Shown piece after piece: positions 14,286-23,065 of a DNA stretch of 40,101 bases. The stretch covers positions 1 through 40,101 of the forward strand of contig JBIIJN010000015.1 of NCBI GenBank assembly GCA_044233745.1. Reading direction: 5' to 3'. The DNA comes from UBA6165 sp044233745 (GTDB taxonomy: Bacteria > Bacteroidota > Bacteroidia > Flavobacteriales_D > Crocinitomicaceae). The notes beneath the pieces were generated by a model, which saw only the letters and a list, made by a program, of their open reading frames with translations, was not told the origin of the DNA and did no database searches. The position numbers and the translations under genes are program-made. Position 1 is the stretch's first letter; each line of letters starts with the position of its first letter.

Positions 14286-16103
14286 ATGTTCGCACCCAAA
14301 AAGAAAAAAGACAACGACAAGCCTAAAATTACCAAGGAATCATATCAGCGTGCCAAGGGAATTTTTGCGTACATGAAACCCTACCGCAGCACCTTCGCTA
14401 TTGGATGGTTTTTCTTGATATTTTCATCTTCCGTTGGGTTGATTTTCCCTTATATTTTAGGTCAGTTGTTGGGCGCTCCCGTTCAAGATGGCGCTTCTAT
14501 GGGTTCCAGTTTTGTTGATGCCATCACATTCGACAATATCAACCAAATTGCCGTGGCGCTCTTTGTGTTGTTTGGTTTACAATCGTTTTTCTCGTTTTTC
14601 AGAATTGTACTTTTCACCAAAGTAACAGAAAACACCCTGCGCGATTTGCGTTATTCGGCTTTCGACCGCTTGCTCCACATGCCTTTGGATTTTTTCAATC
14701 GCAACAAAGTAGGGGAGTTGACCAGTAGGATTACCGGTGATTTGAATTTGATTCAAGAAACACTCAAAACTACAGTTGCTGAATTTTTCCGCCAAGTGGT
14801 CACCATTTTTGGCGGTATTATTTGGTTGTTTTTCTTGTCGTGGAAATTGGCGCTCATCATGTTGGCAACCGTGCCTGTGATGTCTATTATTGCGGTGATA
14901 TTTGGTCGATTTATCCGCCGTTTGTCTAAAGAAGCCCAGGAAACTACAGCCACATCCAACGCTGTTTTGGAAGAAGGATTGACTGGAATCAACAACGTGA
15001 AGTCGTTCACGAATGAAATTTTGGAACTCACGCGTTATAAAAAAGCCATAGAAGAAATCCGTAGAATCAATATCAAATCTGGGAATTGGCGGGGTGTTTT
15101 TGTTTCCTTCATCTTTTTGTTTTTGTTCGGCGCCATCGTATTCATCATTTGGCAAGGCGTAACGATGGTTCAAAATGGCACGTTGAGTTTGACACAGTTC
15201 AACGCCTTCCTGATTTTTACAGTGATGTTGGGTGCATCTGTAGGTTCTCTTCCAGAACTGTATGCATCCATCCAAAAAGCCGTTGGAGCAACTGAGCGTT
15301 TGATGCAACTCATTCAAGAAGATTCCGAGCGCGAATTGTATCATGGAAAATTGACGCCAGAAATCACGGGCTCCATTACTTTCGAAAATGTACATTTTTC
15401 TTATCCGCAACGCAAGGATATTGAGGTTTTGAGCGGTTTTAATCTATCAATACAACAAGGTCAGACTGTTGCTTTGGTTGGACACAGTGGCGTTGGAAAA
15501 TCCACTTTGGCATCGTTAATTTTACATTATTATGAGTCGGAAAGCGGGTCTATTAACTTCGATGGACATAACATATCGGATATCGATGTGAAGCACTTGC
15601 GCTCTCAAATGGCGATTGTGCCGCAAGAATTGATTTTGTTTTCAGGAACCATACGCGAAAATATTGCCTACGGTAAGCCCGGCGCATCTCAGGAAGAAAT
15701 TGAAGAGGCAGCGCGCAAGGCCTTTGCTCTTGATTTTATCAATGGTTTCCCAGAAAAATTTGAAACCCAAGTGGGCGACCGAGGCATTCAGCTTTCTGGT
15801 GGACAAAAACAGCGCATCGCTATAGCCCGTGCCATTTTGCGTAATCCAAAAATCTTGATTCTCGATGAAGCCACATCAGCATTGGATTCTGAATCAGAAA
15901 AATTGGTGCAAATGGCTCTGGAGGAATTGATGCGCAACCGAACGTCTGTTGTTATTGCGCACCGTTTGAGCACCATCCGAAAAGCCGATAAAATTGTGGT
16001 AATGGAAAAAGGTGTGGCTATTGAAGAAGGTACACACGAAACACTAATCGCCAAAGAAAACGGTGTATATGCCAATTTGATGGAAACACAGCAGTTGGGG
16101 TAG
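14286..16103 (+). CDS. ABC exporter, MsbA/LmrA-like half transporter
   Basis: This 605-residue fused permease-ATPase works as a homodimer in the inner membrane. Residues ~30-340 hold six membrane segments (ABC transporter type 1 domain). The nucleotide-binding domain has Walker A GHSGVGKST (~399-407), signature LSGGQKQR (~503-510), Walker B ILILDEATSALD (~522-533) and an AHRLST switch. Substrate cannot be assigned; lipid A or phospholipid (MsbA-like) or multidrug export are the usual options for single genes of this type. It has its own good promoter and no partner gene. Confidence 0.92.
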   Translation: MFAPKKKKDNDKPKITKESYQRAKGIFAYMKPYRSTFAIGWFFLIFSSSVGLIFPYILGQLLGAPVQDGASMGSSFVDAITFDNINQIAVALFVLFGLQSFFSFFRIVLFTKVTENTLRDLRYSAFDRLLHMPLDFFNRNKVGELTSRITGDLNLIQETLKTTVAEFFRQVVTIFGGIIWLFFLSWKLALIMLATVPVMSIIAVIFGRFIRRLSKEAQETTATSNAVLEEGLTGINNVKSFTNEILELTRYKKAIEEIRRINIKSGNWRGVFVSFIFLFLFGAIVFIIWQGVTMVQNGTLSLTQFNAFLIFTVMLGASVGSLPELYASIQKAVGATERLMQLIQEDSERELYHGKLTPEITGSITFENVHFSYPQRKDIEVLSGFNLSIQQGQTVALVGHSGVGKSTLASLILHYYESESGSINFDGHNISDIDVKHLRSQMAIVPQELILFSGTIRENIAYGKPGASQEEIEEAARKAFALDFINGFPEKFETQVGDRGIQLSGGQKQRIAIARAILRNPKILILDEATSALDSESEKLVQMALEELMRNRTSVVIAHRLSTIRKADKIVVMEKGVAIEEGTHETLIAKENGVYANLMETQQLG

Positions 16104-16144
16104 TTGAATAAACTATTTATCGATAAATACCATACCTCCCACTC

Positions 16145-16192
16145 AAACTCCTGATGTTTTTGTGATAATTTGCCAAAAAGTCGTAGGAGTTT
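16145..16192 (+). ncRNA. Long nested stem-loop between the ABC gene and a small ORF
   Basis: AAACTCCT (16145-16152) pairs perfectly with AGGAGTTT (16185-16192). Inside it, TTTTTG (16157-16162) pairs with CAAAAA (16174-16179), leaving an 11-nt loop and a 4/5-nt internal bulge. In RNA this gives a 14-bp interrupted hairpin. It starts 41 nt after the ABC stop and ends 23 nt before the small ORF. It could be a terminator of the ABC gene, though the following T tract is weak, or a 5' structure of the small ORF. Not a recognised RNA family. Confidence 0.4.
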
Positions 16193-16215
16193 TGTGATTT
16201 TCTAAAATTTGTCCA

Positions 16216-16332
16216 ATGAAAACAGCGCCATTTTCTTTTTATTGGCTGGTGTTTGTGGTTCTTGGTATTGTTGTTTATCTAATGCTCATGCAAAGAAAAG
16301 TCAAAACGATTGAGCGCAATATTCATGCATAA
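16216..16332 (+). CDS. 38-residue single-TM microprotein (hypothetical)
   Basis: An ATG-started frame of 38 codons encodes MKTAPF, then a continuous hydrophobic stretch (YWLVFVVLGIVVYLMLM) and a basic C-terminal tail (QRKVKTIERNI). One transmembrane helix with the tail in the cytoplasm is predicted by eye. The stop codon is 2 nt before a perfect 10-bp hairpin terminator, which supports a real 3' end here, although that terminator also serves the facing gene. No exact -7 box is present; the nearest candidate (AAAATTTG at 16206-16213) deviates from TAnnTTTG. I recognise no family. Confidence 0.5.
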   Translation: MKTAPFSFYWLVFVVLGIVVYLMLMQRKVKTIERNIHA

Positions 16333-16334
16333 AA

Positions 16335-16360
16335 AAAACCGCTCCAAATAGAGCGGTTTT
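16335..16360. terminator. Perfect bidirectional intrinsic terminator
   Basis: AAAACCGCTC (16335-16344) and GAGCGGTTTT (16351-16360) form a perfect 10-bp stem with a 6-nt loop. An A-run on the left and a T-run on the right make it functional in both directions. It lies between the small + strand ORF and the - strand subtilase gene, whose stop codon is 21 nt away. Confidence 0.85.
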
Positions 16361-16380
16361 CGAAGTATATATTACTGGGT

Positions 16381-17961
16381 TTATTTCGTCAGAGCTAACT
16401 TAACTGCAGCAACTAAATCTACTACTTTACCAGATTTACAAAGTGTTGCGAAATCAACTTTGCGTTCCGCACCTGGTTGCAAGTGCATGGTGCCAGCGTA
16501 GCTTTTTCCGCTTTCCAAAATGATATCCTTAATTTGTCGCATGCTTAAGTTTGGAAAATAGGACTTCAAAAATGCCGCAACACCTGCTACCATTGGCGCA
16601 GCCATTGAGGTACCTTGTAAGGTTTCGTATTTGCCTTCAGGAACCGTATTGTAAATTTCTAAACCTGGCGCAAAAATATCTACTCCATTTTGACCATAGT
16701 TTGAAAACGCCGCAGCCAATTCACCTTTTTTTGCATAACGCGTAGACGCGCCAATGGTCAACAACATCGTGTTTTCCTCTGTTTGGAAATCGTATTTCAC
16801 TGCAGGGAAATTAGGTTCTTTGTCGATATCTTTTCCATCATTGCCGGCAGCATGAATCAAGAGCACGTCTTTTTTCTCGGCATACTTCATGGCTTCGTAC
16901 ACCTCTTTTTGATGTGGAGAAAACGCTTTGCCGAATGACATGTTGATCACTTTTGCACCATTGTCAACGGCATAACGAATAGCCATTGCGATGTCTTTAT
17001 CATACTCATCGCCATCTGGAACAGCACGCAATGACATCAATTGAACGTTGGCACAAACACCATCGCCACCCAATTTGTTGCCACGAACTGCGCCAATAAT
17101 TCCACCTACGTGTGTGCCGTGTAAAGCATCTGGACCTTTAACGTTGTTGTTTCCATAGCTGCGGTCGTTGAAGTCATTTTCATCATCGCCAACAATATCA
17201 GCGCGGCCGGTAAACTCCAAGTTGTAATGATATTTCAATGAGTTTTCATAATAATCATATCCTTCCTGAATCTGCTCCATAAACGTTGGGTCTTCCATCT
17301 TCATGATAGCGATGCGCTTGAATTGCTCCATTTGACGGTCTTCAGGTTTCCATTTTTTCAAGTCCTTCAAAGTATAGTCTTTTTTGCCCAATTGTTCGGC
17401 AATCATGATGTCTAATGAAGGTAGAATGTCATTTTTGAAAGCTTTCATCTGAGCAAAATTTGCTTCAGCATCTTTGCGCTTTTTCTCATATTCTTTCTTA
17501 ACCATTTTGAAAATGGCATAATCAGGATGCCCCTTCACTTTATCTTCTGGCAAAGTCTCAAAAACCGGCTTCAATTTGGCATAAATACGGGTCACTTCCA
17601 AATTGGTTTCGTTGAGGTTTTCACCATTTTTATTTCCTAAAAAGTTCCAACCGTGGATGTCGTCGATATAGCCATTGTTGTCGTCATCGATACCATTTCC
17701 TGGGATTTCTTTGGTATTGATCCAAATTTGACCTTTCAAATCGGGGTGTTCAGTGTCTATTCCTGAGTCGATTACTGCTACAATAACTGGTGTGGATTTA
17801 CGACCTTGAACCAATTTATAGGCGGCCTCTGTGTTCATGCCAGGAATTTTCCCGTTGTACCAATTTAAAACGCCCTTTGGTAATTTGTCCTGGGCAAATG
17901 TGTTGAACGAAAACGTCAGTAACGCCAACAGCAAGATAGATTTTCCAAAAATTCTTTTCAT
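16381..17961 (-). CDS. Secreted subtilisin-like serine protease (S8)
   Basis: This 526-residue S8 protease carries a signal peptide (MKRIFGKSILLLALLTF, cleavage likely after FAQ at 24). The triad is visible: D65 in VIDSGIDTEHPDL, H281 in HGTHVGG, and S452 in GTSMAAP. About 215 residues separate D and H, far more than in plain subtilisin. They include an acidic, calcium-like DDDNNGYIDD stretch and a charged helical insert at ~120-250. No T9SS tail is present, so a periplasmic location is likely. The start at 17961 leaves a normal signal peptide; a TTG eight codons upstream is less likely. The gene is divergent from another subtilase gene 107 bp away. Confidence 0.9.
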   Translation of the reverse strand: MKRIFGKSILLLALLTFSFNTFAQDKLPKGVLNWYNGKIPGMNTEAAYKLVQGRKSTPVIVAVIDSGIDTEHPDLKGQIWINTKEIPGNGIDDDNNGYIDDIHGWNFLGNKNGENLNETNLEVTRIYAKLKPVFETLPEDKVKGHPDYAIFKMVKKEYEKKRKDAEANFAQMKAFKNDILPSLDIMIAEQLGKKDYTLKDLKKWKPEDRQMEQFKRIAIMKMEDPTFMEQIQEGYDYYENSLKYHYNLEFTGRADIVGDDENDFNDRSYGNNNVKGPDALHGTHVGGIIGAVRGNKLGGDGVCANVQLMSLRAVPDGDEYDKDIAMAIRYAVDNGAKVINMSFGKAFSPHQKEVYEAMKYAEKKDVLLIHAAGNDGKDIDKEPNFPAVKYDFQTEENTMLLTIGASTRYAKKGELAAAFSNYGQNGVDIFAPGLEIYNTVPEGKYETLQGTSMAAPMVAGVAAFLKSYFPNLSMRQIKDIILESGKSYAGTMHLQPGAERKVDFATLCKSGKVVDLVAAVKLALTK

Positions 17962-18068
17962 GTTATATTTTGATTTTAGTTGCAAATATGCGAAACAATA
18001 GACATTTTCTATGCCATTTTTTGATTGATGGCCGAAAAAACCTAATTTTACCTACAATATTCTGATAA

Positions 18069-21000
18069 ATGGACACCATGATGCGATGCGTTACCACATT
18101 TGTTTTATTTTCTTTTGCGATTTTATCGTCATGCTCGTGGTTGCACGGACAAGAATCTGGATTTTTTTCGCCAACTAGCGAAAGTTATGGCACCTACGCT
18201 ATACAGTTTCATCCCGAAGCTATAATTCCTGAATCTGTTGTGGTGAAATATACCGCACAAGGTTGGTCATATGTAATTGCTGACCGACAGGATTTGTATC
18301 GTTTGATTGATGCTGGTGTGGTGCAACGCATTTATATTGAACCCATAGGCCAACAAACCATGAATGACAGTTCACGATTTACGCACTTTGTAAACGAAAT
18401 TCATACGGGTCAGGACATGGATTTTAGCTTTACGGGGAATGGCGTGATTATAGGTTATGTGGATACAGGCTTGGATTATAATCATTTGGATTTTAAGGAC
18501 AGTTTGGGGAATACCCGTGTGCTTAGATATTGGGATCAAACGGCGCCTATAAATTTTCGAACACCAGATAAATACGGATACGGTCAGGCTTTCACAAACG
18601 ATGATATCAACGCGGGAATCAACCCGAGTTATGCCAATGGCAGTCATGGAACCACGGTGGCAGGATCAGGTTCTGGGAATGCATTGGCCAATGGAAGACA
18701 AAAAGGGATGGCTCCTGAATCGAGTATAGTTGTTGTAAAGAATAATTTCAACGCGCCATCTTGGACGCTTACTGTAGCCGAGGCAGTTGATTATATTTTC
18801 TGTGTTGCAGATACTTTTAACATGCCGGCTGTCGTAAATTTGAGCTTGGGCACGTATTTGGGAAGTCACGACGGTCGCGATCCCGCTGCTTTGTATATAG
18901 ACAGTTTGTTGAATGACAAAGAGGGTAGAATTGTGGTTTGTTCGGCTGGTAATTCTGGTTCGTGGGCGCCTTATCATGTGCAGAAACAACTGAGTGCGGA
19001 TACTAATTTTGTATGGATGATTCCCAATGCTTCTTTGGCGTATGGCGCTCCAGGAGTTTATATGGATTTATGGGCCAATGTGGATGATATTGGCGGGATG
19101 AACTTTGCCTTTGGTGCTGATGCTCCAGGACCTGTGTATCGAGGAAACACAAATTATCGACAAGTAAATTTTAATGAGCCCAATATGCAATATGACACCA
19201 TTTGGGGCACGAATGGCGCCATTGGATATGTTTTGTTTATAGAGCAAGTTGTAGGTCCAAATTACAATCTACAAGCTATAGTTTACACGGATAGTTTGCT
19301 TTATCGCATCCGTTTTTTGGCTACTGGCAGCGGAAAAATTGATTTGTGGAGCAGCACACAAATTGGTGGAAGTAATTTTTCAACGGTTATTCCAAATGTA
19401 ATGGATTACCCTGAATTTGCTAATTACATAATGCCTGATCTTGAGCAAAGCATCGTGAGTTCATGGGCTTGTTCTGAGCAGGTTATAACGGTTGGAAATA
19501 TCCAAAATCGAAAGAATTATATAGCATCGAACAATACAATATTTCCCACCAACGGAGGTTTAGTGCCTTCTGGAATTTTGGTGGCGAATTCTTCAAAAGG
19601 ACCCAATCGTTTGGGGGCAATCAAACCAGATATTGTTGCAAGTGGTGATATGTCGCTTTCCGCACGTGTTTTGAATGTGAGCTATGCGGCATCGCAACTG
19701 GATATAGGATCGATGCACGTGCGCAATGGTGGAACTTCTATGGCGAGTCCAGTTGTTGCAGGTATTGCAGGATTGTATTTGGAAAAATGTCCACTTTCAT
19801 CTTGGACTGATTTTAAAGCACATTTGTTGGATGCTGCTTTTACGGATAATTTCACAGGACCCAATTTGCCAAACAATGCTTATGGATATGGGAAAGCACA
19901 TGGGTTGAATACCTTGCTACAAACAGAATTTTCACCGCAAATTACAGGTTCGGTTTTGTATTGTCCCAACGAAACTGTCTTGGAAGTAATCACCGATAGT
20001 TTTCTGTTGGCGGTTTGGAATACCGTCGACACCACATTCAATTTGGAATTGGATTCGGCAGGCACATATTCAGCTACAATCACCAATCAACAGGGATGCA
20101 GAAATATAAGCAATGCCCTTGATGTTTTTGCGGATACCATTGCACCCTTGGGTAATCCCCCTCAATCCCTCGTGGTTTCTTGTATTGATGAACTTCCAAC
20201 ACCTGACCCCAATTTGGTGAATAATTTAACTGACAATTGTAGTGCAATTTCAGTATTTCATTTAGCCGATTCTTTGCAAGGTATGGGCTGTGAAACCTTT
20301 GTAAATAGGACTTATCGACTCATTGATTTAAGTGGGAACACTACTGATTTGATACAGCAAATTTATATTATGGACGACGTGCCTCCTTTTGGTCTCGCTC
20401 CTTCACCGGTGACAGTTTCTTGCGTTGATTTACTTCCTGATATTGATGTAAACGCGGTAACTAATTTGTCCGACAACTGTTCGACTGTAGAAGTTTTTCA
20501 CCTGCAAGATGTTTTTGGAACGGATTCATGTCCGCAAACAGTAACCCGCACATATCGCCTTTTTGATGCTTGTGGGAATTTCTTTGATGCCAATCAAATC
20601 ATCACGATTTTGGATACTATTCCGCCCTATGGTTCGGTATTGGATACCACTCTTGTCCCTTGCTTGGCTGCTTTTCCTGTACCCGACGCGAATGTGGTTC
20701 AAAATTTTGGCGACAATTGTCTTTTTGAAAGCATTTCGTTTTTAAATGATTTCGTTGATGTCAATGATCCGAATCTTATTTATCGCACATTTATGTTGTC
20801 AGATGCTTGTGGGAATATTGCTGAGGTTGTTCAAGTACTAGAGCTGACAAATATCTTCCCAGCACCTTCTTTGGTGTCTTTTGATGGACAGTTTTTAACG
20901 GCATCCGTGAATCTCAATTATCAATGGTATTTAAACGGTGAATTGTTGCCTGGTGCCATTGAGTCGAGTTTTATCCCTGCGAATGGAGGCAATTATAGCG

Positions 21001-21308
21001 TGGCTGTTGTGGATTCATTTGGTTGCCAAGCCATGTCTGCCAACTTTTTTGTGAGCCTGGTCGGCATTAACCAAGTTTTTGAAAATGAGGTTTTTGTATA
21101 TCCAAATCCGACGAGTGGTTCGCTGATGTTTCAGTTTGTTGGGCAGGAATTGTATATACAGCTTACAGACTTGGCAGGTAATTTGATTATGGAGCGTGTC
21201 ATTGCAACCAACGATTCATTGGATTTATCCGTCTTAGCCTCTGGTATCTATTTTGTGAATTTTGGTGCAGGTTCTGCTATAAAACCGATAAAAATCGTAA
21301 AGAATTGA
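18069..21308 (+). CDS. T9SS-exported subtilisin-like protease with three 80-residue repeats
   Basis: This 1079-residue protein has an N-terminal signal sequence containing LSSC, which could be a lipobox. An S8 domain follows with D132 in VDTGLD, H193 in GSHGTTVAG and S557 in GGTSMASP. The large D-to-S spacing includes a jelly-roll-like insert, as in many Bacteroidota subtilases. Three tandem units of 80 residues (~689-768, 769-848, 849-926) share PP/AP starts, a conserved SC or PC, NLxDNC and an RTYRL core, similar to HYR/Ig-like adhesive modules. The final ~75 residues are a type A T9SS sorting domain (VYPNPTSG, then LASGIYFV). It is predicted to cross the outer membrane by T9SS and be released or anchored. 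The ATG at 18078 is an alternative start. Confidence 0.9.
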   Translation: MDTMMRCVTTFVLFSFAILSSCSWLHGQESGFFSPTSESYGTYAIQFHPEAIIPESVVVKYTAQGWSYVIADRQDLYRLIDAGVVQRIYIEPIGQQTMNDSSRFTHFVNEIHTGQDMDFSFTGNGVIIGYVDTGLDYNHLDFKDSLGNTRVLRYWDQTAPINFRTPDKYGYGQAFTNDDINAGINPSYANGSHGTTVAGSGSGNALANGRQKGMAPESSIVVVKNNFNAPSWTLTVAEAVDYIFCVADTFNMPAVVNLSLGTYLGSHDGRDPAALYIDSLLNDKEGRIVVCSAGNSGSWAPYHVQKQLSADTNFVWMIPNASLAYGAPGVYMDLWANVDDIGGMNFAFGADAPGPVYRGNTNYRQVNFNEPNMQYDTIWGTNGAIGYVLFIEQVVGPNYNLQAIVYTDSLLYRIRFLATGSGKIDLWSSTQIGGSNFSTVIPNVMDYPEFANYIMPDLEQSIVSSWACSEQVITVGNIQNRKNYIASNNTIFPTNGGLVPSGILVANSSKGPNRLGAIKPDIVASGDMSLSARVLNVSYAASQLDIGSMHVRNGGTSMASPVVAGIAGLYLEKCPLSSWTDFKAHLLDAAFTDNFTGPNLPNNAYGYGKAHGLNTLLQTEFSPQITGSVLYCPNETVLEVITDSFLLAVWNTVDTTFNLELDSAGTYSATITNQQGCRNISNALDVFADTIAPLGNPPQSLVVSCIDELPTPDPNLVNNLTDNCSAISVFHLADSLQGMGCETFVNRTYRLIDLSGNTTDLIQQIYIMDDVPPFGLAPSPVTVSCVDLLPDIDVNAVTNLSDNCSTVEVFHLQDVFGTDSCPQTVTRTYRLFDACGNFFDANQIITILDTIPPYGSVLDTTLVPCLAAFPVPDANVVQNFGDNCLFESISFLNDFVDVNDPNLIYRTFMLSDACGNIAEVVQVLELTNIFPAPSLVSFDGQFLTASVNLNYQWYLNGELLPGAIESSFIPANGGNYSVAVVDSFGCQAMSANFFVSLVGINQVFENEVFVYPNPTSGSLMFQFVGQELYIQLTDLAGNLIMERVIATNDSLDLSVLASGIYFVNFGAGSAIKPIKIVKN
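20133..20850 (+). repeat. Three tandem 240-bp coding repeats in the T9SS subtilase gene
   Basis: Units begin at 20133, 20373 and 20613, exactly 240 bp (80 codons) apart. Each encodes a D-x-x-P-P or D-x-I-A-P start, a conserved cysteine, an NLxDNC motif and an RTYRL or RTFML core. The units differ at many positions, so the duplications are old or the modules diverge quickly. Confidence 0.75.
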
Positions 21309-21328
21309 TGCTTTGACTTGAATTGTAC

Positions 21329-21336
21329 TATTTTTG
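21329..21336 (+). promoter_or_regulatory. -7 promoter box (TATTTTTG) of the DUF5606 gene
   Basis: An exact TAnnTTTG match ends 28 nt before the ATG at 21365. A TTG at 21305-21307 gives a 21-nt spacer, within the normal range. It overlaps the stop region of the upstream subtilase gene. Confidence 0.6.
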
Positions 21337-21364
21337 CCCCACTTTTAAAAAAGATTAACCATTT

Positions 21365-21916
21365 ATGAACTTATCAGGAATCATTGCTGTCTCAGGGAAA
21401 CCAGGACTTTTTAACGTAGTTGCTCAAGGCAATCAATCAATTATTGTTGAATCACTATTGGACAAAAAGCGTTTGGCTGTGCATGCGAGCAATAAAATCT
21501 CTGCATTGGAAGATATCAGTATTTACACGTACGAAGAAGACGTTCCATTGTCCAAGGTTTACCAAAGTATTTATGATAAAGAAAGTGGTGGACAATGCGT
21601 TTCTCACAAGGCCTCAGAAACCGAGTTAAGAGCTTATTTAGACGAGGTTTTGCCTGGTTATGACCGTGAGCGTGTTTACTTGTCCGACATCAAAAAGTTG
21701 TTCAATTGGTATAATCTTTTACAGTCTAACGATTTGCTGAAATTGGAAGAGGAAGAGGCTCAAGAAGAAGCGACAGCAGAAGAAAAGCCAAAGAAAAAGG
21801 CTCCTGCCAAAGAAAAAGTAGCGCCAAAGGTATCTGCCGCTCCAAAAGCATCACCAAAGGCATCTGCTTCTAAGGCTCCTGCTAAAAAGGCACCAGTGCA
21901 AAGAAAAAGTAGTTAA
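21365..21916 (+). CDS. DUF5606 family protein with basic Lys/Ala/Pro tail
   Basis: The first ~125 residues match the conserved Bacteroidota DUF5606 pattern: LSGIIAVSGKPGLFNVVAQG, an IIVESL core, then DISIYTY and a helical half (YLSDIKKLFNWYNLL). The function is unknown. After an acidic EEEEAQEE stretch, residues ~138-183 form a low-complexity tail of Lys, Ala, Pro and Ser that resembles histone H1-like or nucleic-acid-binding tails. No signal peptide is seen. It has its own promoter and converges with rlmN only 7 bp away; its probable terminator hairpin lies inside rlmN. Confidence 0.85.
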   Translation: MNLSGIIAVSGKPGLFNVVAQGNQSIIVESLLDKKRLAVHASNKISALEDISIYTYEEDVPLSKVYQSIYDKESGGQCVSHKASETELRAYLDEVLPGYDRERVYLSDIKKLFNWYNLLQSNDLLKLEEEEAQEEATAEEKPKKKAPAKEKVAPKVSAAPKASPKASASKAPAKKAPVQRKSS

Positions 21917-21923
21917 TGATAAT

Positions 21924-23009
21924 TTACATAGTTTTGAGAACGCGGTTGTCTTTGTTGATAGCCGCGTTTTTGTTTGCCAACTGCCCACAAGCTGCATCAA
22001 TGTCTTTGCCTCGACTTCTGCGCACGTTGACAACCAAGTTTCGTTCTTCTAAAAAGGCTGCAAATCTGTTTACTTTTTCTGGATCGGCTTGCTGAAATTC
22101 TCCGTCGTCGATGGGATTGTATTCAATGATGTTGATTTTGCAGGGCACGTGTTTGCAGAATTTTGCCAATTCAGCTGCGTCTTCCAAGCCATCGTTGAAA
22201 TCACGGAAAATGATGTATTCATAAGTGACGCGCGAACCTGTTTTTTCATGGAAATAAACCAAAGCTTCTGCCAAGGACTCTAGGTTGTTGCTCTCATTGA
22301 TTTCCATGATTTTGTTGCGCTTTTCGTCGTTGGCTGCGTGAAGTGATAGTGCCAAGTTGAATTTCACATCGTCATCGCCTAATTTCTTAATCATTTTGGA
22401 TATGCCTGCGGTAGAAATGGTAATTCGTTTTGGCGACATACCCAGACCCTTTTCTGAGGTGATAATTTCAACGGAGCGCAACACATTTTTATAATTCAAC
22501 AAAGGTTCGCCCATGCCCATATAAACAATATTCGACAAGGGAATTTGATACTGCTTCTCTGCTAATTTATGTAAATACACCACTTGATCCACAATTTCTC
22601 CGGCACTCAAGTTTTTCAACAATTTCAAGCGACCCGTGGCACAAAAGGTACAAGCCAAACTGCATCCCACTTGCGAGGATATACAAGCCGTCATGCGCGA
22701 AGTAGTAGGAATCAAAACGCCTTCCATCACTTGTTTCACATCATGTGTGGTGAATGCGCATTTAATGGTTTTGTCAGAGCTGATTTGTTGGTCGTCTAAA
22801 GCGATTTTATCAATGAAAAACTGATCTTCCAGGCGCTGACGAAACTCTTTCCCCAAATTGGTCATTTCCTCAAAAGTGCTCGCATCTTTTTGCCAAAGCC
22901 ATTCAAAAATCTGTTGAGCACGGAATTTCTTCTCGCCCATAGACAAAAAGTTTTCCTGAAGTTCGTCAAGTGACAAATCTCGAATAGATATTTTTTTATT
23001 CGAAGCCAA
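21924..23009 (-). CDS. rlmN: Dual-specificity 23S rRNA A2503 / tRNA A37 methyltransferase
   Basis: RlmN is a radical SAM enzyme that methylates C2 of A2503 in 23S rRNA and A37 of some tRNAs. The 361-residue protein has the cluster motif C116-x3-C120-x2-C123 (GCSLACTFCATG), the YMGMGEPLLNY block, and the C-terminal mechanistic cysteine C341 (AACGQL). The start is a TTG at 23009: an in-frame TAA lies three codons upstream, no ATG lies between, and residues from ISIRDLSLDEL onward match the family start. The next ATG, at codon 24, would cut into the conserved region. Confidence 0.95.
   Translation of the reverse strand: MASNKKISIRDLSLDELQENFLSMGEKKFRAQQIFEWLWQKDASTFEEMTNLGKEFRQRLEDQFFIDKIALDDQQISSDKTIKCAFTTHDVKQVMEGVLIPTTSRMTACISSQVGCSLACTFCATGRLKLLKNLSAGEIVDQVVYLHKLAEKQYQIPLSNIVYMGMGEPLLNYKNVLRSVEIITSEKGLGMSPKRITISTAGISKMIKKLGDDDVKFNLALSLHAANDEKRNKIMEINESNNLESLAEALVYFHEKTGSRVTYEYIIFRDFNDGLEDAAELAKFCKHVPCKINIIEYNPIDDGEFQQADPEKVNRFAAFLEERNLVVNVRRSRGKDIDAACGQLANKNAAINKDNRVLKTM
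21939..21971 (+). terminator. Intrinsic terminator for the DUF5606 gene, inside rlmN
   Basis: AACGCGG (21939-21945) pairs with CCGCGTT (21962-21968) over a 16-nt loop, and the + strand continues TTTTT. The hairpin starts 23 nt after the DUF5606 stop and lies in the last codons of the opposing rlmN gene (its NKNAAINKDNRVLK end). Confidence 0.6.
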
Positions 23010-23065
23010 TACTAATAATTATTGCGTTTATTCGATTCAAAACTTCTACCATATCCCAAAGTGAA

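Noticed and set aside
14577..15410. A 277-codon open frame on the minus strand
   Set aside because: It lies wholly antisense to the ABC exporter gene, has Cys/His/Gln-rich composition typical of reversed coding sequence, and shows no recognisable motif.
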